From: Clostridia bacterium
GTDB taxonomy: Bacteria > Bacillota > Clostridia > Christensenellales > Aristaeellaceae
Assembly (NCBI GenBank): GCA_017410455.1
Contig: JAFQQT010000060.1
Coordinates: forward strand, 1-64,000
Reading direction: 5' to 3'
Length of the DNA stretch: 64,000 nucleotides
Shown one piece after another: positions 23,977-32,668 of this stretch. Position 1 is the stretch's first letter, and every line of letters starts with the position of its first letter. The notes under the pieces are model-generated. The model ran no database searches, was not told the origin of the DNA, and was given only the letters and a program-made list of their open reading frames with translations. Made by a program: the position numbers and the translations under genes.

Positions 23977-25688
23977 TGAAAGCAAACAAGCTGAAAAACC
24001 AGGAAGAGCTGAACATGTGGCAGCCCACGAGCGACCTGATGAGCGCGCTGATGTACATCCTGATGCTCATCGTGCTGCTGCTGGGGCTGTACCTGCTGCA
24101 GATTCCCGAAACAGACGAGGTGGACCCCTACCCGGGCGACCACTACGACGGCGAAGGCTGGCACGAGGATGGCGGCCTGACGCCCACCCCCAGCGCAACA
24201 CCCACCCCCACCCCCGACTGGGACGATGGCGGTGGCGGCGGCTGGTACAACGATGGCGGCTGGCCCAGCCCCACCGTGACGGTGACACTGACCCCCACGC
24301 CCACCATCACGCCCACCTGGCGGCCTGACAACGGCACCGGCGGCGGTGGTGGCGGCGGAAACGGCGGTGGCGACGGCCCCGGTGAAGAACCCGACAACGG
24401 CTTCAAGTCCGCCGTGTATGTCATGCTCATCGACGCGGAGACCGAGCGCACCATCAAGGTGGCGGACGTGCAGTTCGAGCTGTACTCCATGGATGGCGCG
24501 CTGCAGATCCTGAACACCTACTACCCCGAGAAGCTGACCTACCGCTCCTTCCAGACCACGGAGAGCGGCACGTTCTACCTGCCCGAGAAGCTGATGGCCG
24601 GTACTTATGAGCTGCACCAGCTGACCGAGCCCGCCGGATACGACGCCGCGCCCAATCAGGTCTTCGCCCTGGAGGACCTCTACGACTGGCCCGACCCCTA
24701 TGTGGTGCGCGTGCCCGTCTATCCCTGCCGCAACATCATCCGCGTGCAGCAGACGGACACGGAGACCGGCCTGCCCGTTCCCGGCGGCAGCTATGACGTC
24801 ATCTCCGTCAGCAACGTCATCACCGCCGATGGCACGCTGCGCTACCGCGCCGGCGAAACCGTGGCCACCATCGAATGCGATGAGAACGGCTACGGCGAGT
24901 CCCCGGAGATCTACCTGGGCGAATACCGCGTGGTGCAGTCCGCCATCCCGGCGTATTACGCCGCCCAGACAGCTGCCTTCACCACCACCGTCAACCGCAA
25001 GGACGACGGCACGCCCCCCGTCAACGCGGTCCTGTGCGACCGCACCCGCGTGACCCTGACCCTGGCGGACGAGCTCTACCCCGCCCGCGGTATCGCCGGC
25101 GCGACCTTCACCGTCACCAGCGACGCCCCCGGCGCGGCGCCTGCCGAGGTCACCACCGACGCGCATGGCCGGATCGTGCTCGACGCGCTGGACAAGGGCG
25201 TCACCTACCGCATCGTGCAGCGCAGCACCACCGGCCGCTACCGCGCCGACGCTGACGTTCACACCGTGGCGGTAACGGCGGATGGCTTCATCGGCAGCGC
25301 GCCCCAGGCGGAGATCAGCGTGGTCAACCGCGTGCTGCGCGTGTCCCTGGGCGTGACGGACGAGCTCTCCAGCGTGCAGGTGCCCGGCGTGAGCCTGGCG
25401 CTGTACAACAGCTCCGACGAGCTGATGACCACCTGGACCTCCACCTCCTCCGGTCTGCTGCTGGAAACCCTCTCAGAGGGCAGCTACTACATCGTCAAGG
25501 ACGGCGACACGGAAAAGCACTACCCCTTCACCGTGCGCGACGAGGCGAAGATCCAGACCTTCAACGTCCACACCACCTATGTGCTGCAGTACGTGCTGCT
25601 GGGCGCAGGCGCCCTTGCCGTGACCGGCGGCGGCGTTGGTGCAGCTGTCCTGCTGCGCCGCAGGAAGCGTAAGGCCACGCAAAACTGA
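23976..25688 (+). CDS. MotB-like membrane protein with Cna-B/SpaA-like extracellular domains
   Basis: A 570-residue protein. The N-terminal helix (about 20-42) with MWQPTSDLMSALMYILML matches the MotB/ZorB pattern W-----D-M-A-M, where the Asp (D20) is the proton-carrying residue. A Thr/Pro- and Gly-rich linker (about 55-140) follows, then four beta domains resembling Cna-B/SpaA repeats (about 145-235, 250-330, 350-430, 445-530; for example VQFELYSMDG and AGTYELHQLTEPAGY). A C-terminal helix with an RRRKRK tail ends the protein; there is no LPXTG motif. The usual OmpA-like peptidoglycan-binding domain is absent. The start overlaps the MotA-EAL stop. Confidence 0.8.
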   Translation: MKANKLKNQEELNMWQPTSDLMSALMYILMLIVLLLGLYLLQIPETDEVDPYPGDHYDGEGWHEDGGLTPTPSATPTPTPDWDDGGGGGWYNDGGWPSPTVTVTLTPTPTITPTWRPDNGTGGGGGGGNGGGDGPGEEPDNGFKSAVYVMLIDAETERTIKVADVQFELYSMDGALQILNTYYPEKLTYRSFQTTESGTFYLPEKLMAGTYELHQLTEPAGYDAAPNQVFALEDLYDWPDPYVVRVPVYPCRNIIRVQQTDTETGLPVPGGSYDVISVSNVITADGTLRYRAGETVATIECDENGYGESPEIYLGEYRVVQSAIPAYYAAQTAAFTTTVNRKDDGTPPVNAVLCDRTRVTLTLADELYPARGIAGATFTVTSDAPGAAPAEVTTDAHGRIVLDALDKGVTYRIVQRSTTGRYRADADVHTVAVTADGFIGSAPQAEISVVNRVLRVSLGVTDELSSVQVPGVSLALYNSSDELMTTWTSTSSGLLLETLSEGSYYIVKDGDTEKHYPFTVRDEAKIQTFNVHTTYVLQYVLLGAGALAVTGGGVGAAVLLRRRKRKATQN

Positions 25689-25708
25689 GATAAAGGAATG
25701 ATTCGCTC

Positions 25709-27334
25709 ATGAGAAACGGCGGAATCCAGATTCGCGTCAGCGATATGCTCTTCATCCTCAGGAAGCGCTGGAAGACCATCGCGGGGCTGACCCTGCTGGG
25801 GCTGCTGTTCGGCCTTGCCCTTTCGGGCATGACCTATGTGCAGACCTCCTTCCAGACCTTTGAGATCACCGGCTCCTTCGCCATCACCACCCAGAACGAG
25901 GAGGGCCGTTACATCAACGGCTCCCTCGCCGCCACCAACAATGACTTCCACCTCGCCGAGGACATGGTGGACGCCGTGCGCTACGTCATCCTCAGCGAAA
26001 AGGTGCTGGGCGACGTCATCACCGATCAGTCGCTGCTGGGCGTTACGGTGGATCAGCTGCGCAGCAACCTGACCCTGACGCAGTACAAGGACACGCAGAT
26101 CCTCGAAATGACCCTGACCTGGCGCACGCCGTCGGAGGGCCTGGAGATCTGGAACGCGCTGTGCGCCGTGGCCACCCGTCAGATCCCCGCGGTGCTGATG
26201 GTCGGCTCGCTGGAGCCCATCAATGCCGCGCAGGCGCTGCAGGTGGGCGTAGGCGGCTCGGCCAGCCTGCAGCTGTGGATGCTGCTGGCGCTGCTGGGCT
26301 TTGCCGCCGGCGTGGGCATTGCGCTGATGGAGCTGCTCGTGCACCCGACGCTGAACAACGTGCGGGATGTGGAAACGGTGCTGGGCCTGGAGACCATCGG
26401 CGTCATCCCCCAGGACAACCGCTTCTTCCGCCAGCAGGGCTCGCTCCTATCCCCGGAGAGCGCCTCCTCTGCCGTGGTGCAGAGCTACAGCGCGGCGGCT
26501 TACATCCTGCGCAACCGCCTGGGCACCAGGGAGCAGCACCACTGCTTCTTCGTCACCTCCGCGGCAACCGGCGAGGGCAAGACCTCCGCAGCGGCCAACC
26601 TGGCCGTTCAGCTCTCCGACATGGGGCACCGCACGCTGCTGATCGACTTCAACACCCGCAATCCCGGCCTGGGCGCGCTCTTCCTGCCTGAGGTGGACTA
26701 CGCCCACTCCCTCAACGCCCTCTATCGGGGCGAGGCCACGCTGGACGAAGCCATCACCACCCTGACGGGCTACCTGGACCTGCTGCCCACCGTGCTGGAG
26801 CACAACCCCATCCCCATGGACAGCGCCGTGGAGGACCTCTTCCGCCAGCTGACGGAGAAGTACGCTTACGTCATCATCGACGCCGGCCCCGTGGGGCAGG
26901 TGTCCGACACGCTGAGCCTGAACCGCGTGGCCAGCGCCGTGCTCTTCGTGGTGGGTTACGACTCCGCCACCCTGCCGGACATCCAGGCCTCCATCGAGAA
27001 GCTGGACAAGAGCGGCACCCGCGTGGTAGGCTGCATCGTCAACGGCGTGACCCATGGCAAGGCCCGCCGCGACGATACGCCCCGCCCCCGCCGCGTGAAG
27101 GCTGCGCCCCCGGCCGAGCCCTTCGCGCCCACGCCGGATCCCCAGCTGATCGACACGCTGAACCCGGCTCCCGCGCCCGCCCCTTCCGCCGCTCAGGCCA
27201 AGCCCCGCGACGTGATGGCGGAGCTGATCGGCCCCCGGCAGACGCCCCCCGCCAGCGATGACGAGGTGATGAACGCCCTGCTGAACATGGGTGGCACCCA
27301 GTCTTCCGACGCGACCCCGCCGGAGGCGACATGA
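25709..27334 (+). CDS. Wzz/BY-kinase-like polysaccharide co-polymerase
   Basis: A 541-residue protein. An N-terminal Wzz part has two membrane helices (about 25-45 and 190-212). A P-loop domain follows with Walker A ATGEGKTS (K291), a Walker A' region LLIDFNTRNPG and Walker B YVIIDAGP. BY-kinases regulate polymer length and export. The usual DXDXR of Walker A' reads D-F-N-T-R, and the Pro-rich C-terminal tail (about 450-541) contains no tyrosine, so classical tail autophosphorylation is not possible. It follows the MotB-like gene by 20 bases and overlaps the next start. Confidence 0.85.
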   Translation: MRNGGIQIRVSDMLFILRKRWKTIAGLTLLGLLFGLALSGMTYVQTSFQTFEITGSFAITTQNEEGRYINGSLAATNNDFHLAEDMVDAVRYVILSEKVLGDVITDQSLLGVTVDQLRSNLTLTQYKDTQILEMTLTWRTPSEGLEIWNALCAVATRQIPAVLMVGSLEPINAAQALQVGVGGSASLQLWMLLALLGFAAGVGIALMELLVHPTLNNVRDVETVLGLETIGVIPQDNRFFRQQGSLLSPESASSAVVQSYSAAAYILRNRLGTREQHHCFFVTSAATGEGKTSAAANLAVQLSDMGHRTLLIDFNTRNPGLGALFLPEVDYAHSLNALYRGEATLDEAITTLTGYLDLLPTVLEHNPIPMDSAVEDLFRQLTEKYAYVIIDAGPVGQVSDTLSLNRVASAVLFVVGYDSATLPDIQASIEKLDKSGTRVVGCIVNGVTHGKARRDDTPRPRRVKAAPPAEPFAPTPDPQLIDTLNPAPAPAPSAAQAKPRDVMAELIGPRQTPPASDDEVMNALLNMGGTQSSDATPPEAT

Positions 27335-28008
27335 GCGACTTTGCTGCCATGTCGCAGCTGCTGAGCGTACTGCTGCTTGTCAGCGGCGGCCTGCGGCTGC
27401 TGCGCCGCACCCTGTGCACCGCGCAGGGAGGCACGGCTCTCCCGGCTGCTGCGCTCCTTGCGGGCTATGGGCTGCTGTCCGCTGCCCTGTGCACCATCAT
27501 CACCCGCTTTGCCGGTGCTGAGATGCTCCTACCGGCGCTGCTGCTGCTCGTCACGCTGCTGACGGCCGCTGCCGCGCTGGCGGGACTCTGCCGCCTGCCG
27601 GGGCGGGTCGGCCTGGGCTGCGCGGTGCTGCTGGCGCTCTGGTGCGCCGGCGTGCTGCTGGTGACGGTGCTGCTGCGCCGTGCGGAGGAAGCGAACATCC
27701 TCCTGCGCTTTGACGCGCTGCCCGCCATCCTGCGCCAGCGCAGCCTGGAACCCCTGCTGGATCTCCTGGGCAACGTCCTGCTCTTCCTGCCCCTGGGGCT
27801 GCTGCTGCCCCGCGCCGACAGCCTGTCCCGCGCTGCCTGGCTGAACGTGCTGTCCGCCGCGCTGCTGATGACAGCGGCCATCGAGGGCCTGCAGATGCTC
27901 TTCCAGCTTGGCCAGGCGGATGTGGAAGACCTAATGGCCAATGTCCTGGGCGCGCTGTGCGGCCTGGGGCTGCACCATCTGCTGCGCCGCTCATCCCCCG
28001 AAAGATAA
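27331..28008 (+). CDS. VanZ-like membrane protein
   Basis: A 225-residue protein with about seven helices. The VanZ signature is at the C-terminal end: LLDLLGNVLLFLPLGLLLP and EGLQMLFQLGQADVEDLMAN, with the conserved Asn and Glu/Asp residues. VanZ proteins were named from teicoplanin resistance, but many sit in polysaccharide clusters with unknown roles. The start overlaps the kinase-like gene (ATGA). Confidence 0.85.
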   Translation: MSDFAAMSQLLSVLLLVSGGLRLLRRTLCTAQGGTALPAAALLAGYGLLSAALCTIITRFAGAEMLLPALLLLVTLLTAAAALAGLCRLPGRVGLGCAVLLALWCAGVLLVTVLLRRAEEANILLRFDALPAILRQRSLEPLLDLLGNVLLFLPLGLLLPRADSLSRAAWLNVLSAALLMTAAIEGLQMLFQLGQADVEDLMANVLGALCGLGLHHLLRRSSPER

Positions 28009-28020
28009 GGAGGTGCGCTC

Positions 28021-29313
28021 ATGTCCCCGGCTGATTCCCGGCCCCATGCGCCTCTGAAGCGTACATCCCCCGTGGCGCGCCACGCGATAGTGCTGCTGGT
28101 GTTCCTCTTCGCGCTGGGCTTTCCCGGCAGGCTCGCTGACCTTGCCGGCGGTTCCCGGCTCAGCATGCTCATGCAGTATGCCGTTTTCGCGCTGCAGATC
28201 GTATTCATGCTCATCACCAGCGGCGACGACCTGATGGAGATGAAGGTCATCGACCTGAAGCGGGAGTACACCCCCATGTATCTGCTGCTGGGCGTGTTCT
28301 TCGTCCTCTCCATGCTGGTGACGCACGACCACGGCGCTCAGTTCATCTCCTGCCTGCGCTTTTCGGTGACAGGCCTTTTCGCGTTGTGGGTGGTGAACTG
28401 GTACGATGTGAAGCATATCCTGCTCTTCACCGTCCGGGCGCAGGCCATCATCGTGGCGCTGTGCCTGGTGTTCATGTTCCTGCCCGGCAGCGGCTGGGCC
28501 ACAGTGGATGGCGCGCGCTGCTTCGTGGGCATCTTCCCGGGCAAGAACGTCTGCGGTGCACAGCTCGCTTTCGGGCTGACGATGCAGGTGGCTCTGATGC
28601 GCCTGTACTGGGCCGAGGGCCGGCAGCCGGGGGTGCTCTTCTATGCGATGCTGCTGTGCCAGCTGGTGATGCTGCTGCTCACCCGCGCCATGGGCTCGCT
28701 GATCTCCGCCGGCCTGCCCATCGCCGCGCTCCTGCTGATGCACGAGAAGCGGGGGGTGCTGCGCCGCATCCCCCTGGGGTGGATGTATGTGCTGGGCAGC
28801 GTGGGGTTCCTCATCTTCGCGCTGAACCTGATGCCCCTGCTGGAGCCGTTGCTGACCGCCCTGGGCAAGGACGCGACCCTCACCGGCCGCATCCCCATGT
28901 GGCAGGAGCACATCTCCAACATGCTCACCAGCCACACCTTCACCGGCTATGGCTTCGGCATGTTCTGGGAGAATACAGAAGCCGTGGCAGTCTTCCACGC
29001 CGCCTTTGACGAGAACTCCTGGGCCGGCACCATGACCACCGGCGCGCACAACGAGCTGATCGAGCTGTGGCTGGACGTGGGCCTCATCGGCATGGGCGTG
29101 TACTTTGTCATGCTCATCCTCGCCTTCCGCCGCGTGTGGGAAGCGCCCACCGAGACCTACCTTTTCTGCCTGGCGGTGCTGCTGGGCGTGTTCATCAAGG
29201 GGCTGACGGAGCGCACCCACTCCACCGCCAGCTACTGGACGCTGTATCTGTTCCTGGCCTGCGCGCTGGCGCTGAAGGCGAGAGCCACGCCGCCGCCCGC
29301 CGCCATCCGATAA
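28021..29313 (+). CDS. O-antigen ligase/polymerase family (Wzy-like) membrane protein
   Basis: A 430-residue polytopic protein with about 11 helices. The O-antigen ligase/Wzy signature region includes TLTGRIPMWQEH (about 287-298), GYGFGMFW and HNELIELWLDVGLIGMGVY. In this cluster it is expected to polymerise lipid-linked repeat units on the outer face of the membrane. The ribosome binding site AAGGAGG precedes the ATG; neighbouring genes are 12 and 21 bases away. Confidence 0.87.
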   Translation: MSPADSRPHAPLKRTSPVARHAIVLLVFLFALGFPGRLADLAGGSRLSMLMQYAVFALQIVFMLITSGDDLMEMKVIDLKREYTPMYLLLGVFFVLSMLVTHDHGAQFISCLRFSVTGLFALWVVNWYDVKHILLFTVRAQAIIVALCLVFMFLPGSGWATVDGARCFVGIFPGKNVCGAQLAFGLTMQVALMRLYWAEGRQPGVLFYAMLLCQLVMLLLTRAMGSLISAGLPIAALLLMHEKRGVLRRIPLGWMYVLGSVGFLIFALNLMPLLEPLLTALGKDATLTGRIPMWQEHISNMLTSHTFTGYGFGMFWENTEAVAVFHAAFDENSWAGTMTTGAHNELIELWLDVGLIGMGVYFVMLILAFRRVWEAPTETYLFCLAVLLGVFIKGLTERTHSTASYWTLYLFLACALALKARATPPPAAIR

Positions 29314-29334
29314 ACGAAGAGAGGAGGCGCCTCC

Positions 29335-30795
29335 ATGGCGACGCCCCGCGCCCTTTCCGCCCTGCTGGATCGCTTCCGCAGCGCCTCCCCCGCCGTGAAG
29401 GCCTCCATGGCCTATATGGTCTGCACCTTCCTGCAGAAGGGTGTGTCCCTGCTGACCACGCCCATCTTCACCCGCCTGCTGACCACCGAGCAGTACGGCT
29501 ACTACAATGTGTACAACTCCTGGCTGGCGGTGATCAAGATCTTCTCCACCCTGATGCTGGCGGGGACCGTGTACATGCAGGCGGTGGTCAAGTTCCAGGA
29601 CGACCGCGACCGCATGACCAGCGCCGTGGCGGGCCTGGGCACGCTGACCACGCTGATCGTGACGCTGGTGTACATCCTCTTCCGCGAGCAGATCAACCAG
29701 CTCATGGGCATCGATACGCTGATCATGACCTGCATCCTCATCACCGCCTGGGCAGAGCTGATCCTGGACCTCTGGGCGGTGCAGCAGCGCGTGGATTACG
29801 CGTGGAAGCAGCTGGTCGCCCTGACGCTGGCCGTGACGGTATTGAAGCCCGTGACGGGTGTGATTGCCGTGGTGGCGACGGAGGTCTTCAAGGCCGAGGC
29901 GCGCATCGTTTCCTCCGTGGCGGTGGACGTGGTGGCCTACAGCGGCTTCTTCGTGCTGTTCCTCCGCCGGGGCAAGACGCTCTTCGACCGCAGATACTGG
30001 GGTTACTTCCTCGCCTTCAGCATCCCGCTGGTGCCCCACTTCCTCACCCGCATCATCCTCAACCAGTGCGATAAGCTGATGATCCAGAAGATGGTATCCC
30101 TGGACGCGGCGGGCATCTACAGCCTCGCCCACAACCTTGCCTGGATGCTGACGCTGGTCACCAACGCGCTGCTGAACACCATCAACCCCTGGATCTTCCA
30201 GCGCATCAAGGCCCGCGAGTTCGATAAGATCGGCGGCGCGGCGAACCTGACCTCGGCGCTGGTGGCGGGCGCGGGCCTGTGCCTGACCTGCGTGGCTCCG
30301 GAGGTGGTGCGCATCTTTGCGCCCGCGGAGTACCACGAGGCCATCTGGATCATTCCCCCGCTGGTGGCCAGCGTGTATTTCACCTATCTGTACAGCCTGT
30401 TCTCCGATTTTGAGTACTACTACGAGGCCAAGCGCTCCATCCTCTTCGCCTCCATCGCGGGCGGCATTGTGAACATCGCGCTGAACTACGTCTGCATCCT
30501 GCGCTGGGGATATCTGGCCGCCGGATGGACGACCATGGCCTGCTTCGTGTTCCTGGCCGGGGCGCACTTCATCGGCATGCGCCGCATCCTGCGCAAAAAC
30601 GAGCCCGGCGAAAAGGGCGTCCGCCTGCAGCCGATCCTGCTGATCACCGCGGCCTTCCTGGCGCTGTCCGCCCTGTGCATGCTGACCTACGATCTGCCGC
30701 TGCTGCGCTATGCGGCGCTGCTGGTTTCCGGCGCGGTCCTTCTGTGGCAGCGCAGGCGCATCCTGACCCCGCTGATGGCCCTGCGCAAGAAATAA
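29335..30795 (+). CDS. Wzx-type oligosaccharide flippase
   Basis: A 486-residue membrane protein with about 14 helices, of the polysaccharide transporter group of the MOP superfamily. The N terminus ASMAYMVCTFLQKGVSLLTT and TPIFTRLLTTEQYGYYNVYN are classic Wzx. It translocates undecaprenyl-linked repeat units before polymerisation by the Wzy-like protein encoded just upstream. AGGAGG precedes the ATG. Confidence 0.92.
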   Translation: MATPRALSALLDRFRSASPAVKASMAYMVCTFLQKGVSLLTTPIFTRLLTTEQYGYYNVYNSWLAVIKIFSTLMLAGTVYMQAVVKFQDDRDRMTSAVAGLGTLTTLIVTLVYILFREQINQLMGIDTLIMTCILITAWAELILDLWAVQQRVDYAWKQLVALTLAVTVLKPVTGVIAVVATEVFKAEARIVSSVAVDVVAYSGFFVLFLRRGKTLFDRRYWGYFLAFSIPLVPHFLTRIILNQCDKLMIQKMVSLDAAGIYSLAHNLAWMLTLVTNALLNTINPWIFQRIKAREFDKIGGAANLTSALVAGAGLCLTCVAPEVVRIFAPAEYHEAIWIIPPLVASVYFTYLYSLFSDFEYYYEAKRSILFASIAGGIVNIALNYVCILRWGYLAAGWTTMACFVFLAGAHFIGMRRILRKNEPGEKGVRLQPILLITAAFLALSALCMLTYDLPLLRYAALLVSGAVLLWQRRRILTPLMALRKK

Positions 30796-30814
30796 CACGG
30801 AAGGGGGATGCCCC

Positions 30815-31615
30815 ATGTCCATCACCAGCAAGCTCAAAAAGCTGGGCAGATCCGCCTACTGGGCGGGTTTTGACCTGCTGCACCAGCGCACCCACCGCCA
30901 CGCCGGCTACGACGTGCACTATGTGTTTCACCGCGGCACATCCGACGCGCTGGTGGTGGTGTTCTCCGCCTTCGCGGCGGGGCTGAAGCCCACCTACAAC
31001 TACGTCCGCACCCTCTGGGGCAGGACGGACGCGCACCTGCTCTTCATCCGGGACGACTTCGTCAGCCTGCCCGGCGGCGGCGCGTATTACATCGGCCACA
31101 GGGGCGACAGCCACGGCCGCAACGCGGTGCTGTCCCTCATCCGACGCATCCGGGAGAAGGCCGGGGCGAAGCGCGTCATCGGCGTAGGCTCCAGCAAGGG
31201 CGGCACGGCTGCGCTGCTCTTCGGCTGCATGCTGCCCATGGACGCGGTCATCATCGGCGCGCCCCAGTACTACATCGGCCGGTATATGCAGGAGCACAAG
31301 CCGGATTCGCTGGCCCTGCTGGCCACCAGCGGCGGCACGCCCACGCAGGAGGATATCGCCTGGCTGGACGCGCTCCTCCCCCGGGCCGTTCAGGCCTGCA
31401 AGGCGCCTCCCGCCGTCCACATCCACTATTCCGACCGGGAGCACACCTACGCAGAGCACATCTCCGACATGCTGCGCGACCTGAAGGAGCACGCATTCCC
31501 CGTCACCGAGGACGTGGCGGACTACGAAAAGCACACCGACGTGTACCTGTATTACGTCCCCTACCTGGAGCGAACCCTTCCCGCCATCCTGAGCGAAAGG
31601 AGCAACCCGACATGA
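30815..31615 (+). CDS. Putative alpha/beta-hydrolase in polysaccharide operon
   Basis: A 266-residue cytoplasmic protein. GVGSSKGGTAALLFG (about 128-142) is a nucleophile-elbow motif (G-X-S-X-G-G) preceded by a beta strand, as in serine hydrolases and the Asp2-like group. The late Asp/His residues of a triad cannot be assigned with certainty. It may modify or deacylate the repeat unit. The stop overlaps the start of the GT2 gene. Confidence 0.6.
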   Translation: MSITSKLKKLGRSAYWAGFDLLHQRTHRHAGYDVHYVFHRGTSDALVVVFSAFAAGLKPTYNYVRTLWGRTDAHLLFIRDDFVSLPGGGAYYIGHRGDSHGRNAVLSLIRRIREKAGAKRVIGVGSSKGGTAALLFGCMLPMDAVIIGAPQYYIGRYMQEHKPDSLALLATSGGTPTQEDIAWLDALLPRAVQACKAPPAVHIHYSDREHTYAEHISDMLRDLKEHAFPVTEDVADYEKHTDVYLYYVPYLERTLPAILSERSNPT

Positions 31616-32646
31616 TCAGCGTGGTCGTACCCGTCTACAACATGGGCGACAGCCTGGAAAAGTGCGTCGCCTCCATCCTGACGCAGGAGGGCGCGGATTT
31701 CGAGGTCATTCTCGTCAACGATGGCTCCACCGATGGCAGCGGGGAGGTCTGCGACCGTCTGGCCGCAGGGGATCCCCGCGTGCGCGCCATCCATCAGGTG
31801 AACCAGGGCTCCGGCCCCGCCCGCAACCGCGGCCTTGCCGAGGCCTCCGGCGCGTATGTGTACTTCCCCGATGCGGACGACCTGCTGGCCCCCGGCGCCC
31901 TCAAACGCATGCAGGAGGCCGTGGCGGAATCCGGCGCGGATCTGCTGGTCTTCGGCTACGAGGTGCTCAGCGAAGACGGCAAGCCCCTGCGCCGCCACGT
32001 CTACCCGGCCCTCATCGGCGTGGGCGAGGCCATGCGCCGGGATTACGGCGACTACGCCGCGCAGAAGAAGAAGCTGGGCATCCAGGGCGCGCCGTGGAAC
32101 AAGCTCTTCTCCACCGCCGTCATCCGGGAGAATGCCGTCGAATACCCGCCCCTGCGCCGCCATCAGGACGAGGGCTTCATCGCCCGCTACATGTGCCACG
32201 CGGTGAAGGTGCAGTTCATCCCCGAGGTGCTCTACACCCACTACGCCAACTCCCGCGCGCTGGAGTGGCGGAAATTCCCGGTGGACTACGCGGCCATCGT
32301 CCGCCAGCTCTGGCAGAACCGCCAGGAGACCATCCTCACCTGGAACCCGGCGGATACCCGCACGCAGCAGATCCTCCGCCAGGAGTACACGGACAACACC
32401 ATCAAGGCCATCGAGCTGAGCTTCTCCCCCAAGCACGACAAGACCGCCGCGCAGCACCTCGCCTGGGCGAAGGAGCAGATCGGGGCCTCCGGCATCTGCG
32501 AGTTCCCGATTTATGATGACTACAGCCGCTACAAGAAGATCGTCCTGCGCCTGCTGCATGGCGGGCATTACCGCCTGGCCCTGGCCGTGATGCGCGGCAA
32601 GCTCCTGCTGGAGCAGCTGGGCGCAAAGGGCGGCAAGCACAAGTAA
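31612..32646 (+). CDS. Family 2 glycosyltransferase
   Basis: A 344-residue GT-A enzyme. The N terminus ISVVVPVYNMGDSLEKCVAS, the VNDGSTDGSGEV segment and the DXD-type PDADD motif (about 83-87) are standard for GT2. It transfers a sugar from a nucleotide donor to the growing lipid-linked unit on the cytoplasmic face; specificity is unknown. Helices near the C terminus may contact the membrane. Confidence 0.93.
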   Translation: MISVVVPVYNMGDSLEKCVASILTQEGADFEVILVNDGSTDGSGEVCDRLAAGDPRVRAIHQVNQGSGPARNRGLAEASGAYVYFPDADDLLAPGALKRMQEAVAESGADLLVFGYEVLSEDGKPLRRHVYPALIGVGEAMRRDYGDYAAQKKKLGIQGAPWNKLFSTAVIRENAVEYPPLRRHQDEGFIARYMCHAVKVQFIPEVLYTHYANSRALEWRKFPVDYAAIVRQLWQNRQETILTWNPADTRTQQILRQEYTDNTIKAIELSFSPKHDKTAAQHLAWAKEQIGASGICEFPIYDDYSRYKKIVLRLLHGGHYRLALAVMRGKLLLEQLGAKGGKHK

Positions 32647-32668
32647 CGGACACACAGGAGGAAAACCC

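Noticed and set aside
22411-25688. Zorya anti-phage defence system
   Set aside because: The MotA/MotB-type pair recalls ZorA/ZorB, but there is no ZorC, ZorD or ZorE and no OmpA domain on the B subunit. The EAL and Cna-B domains and the polysaccharide context point elsewhere.
25560-25688. Sortase (LPXTG) anchor at the end of the SpaA-like protein
   Set aside because: The hydrophobic helix and basic tail are there, but no LPXTG or close variant precedes them.
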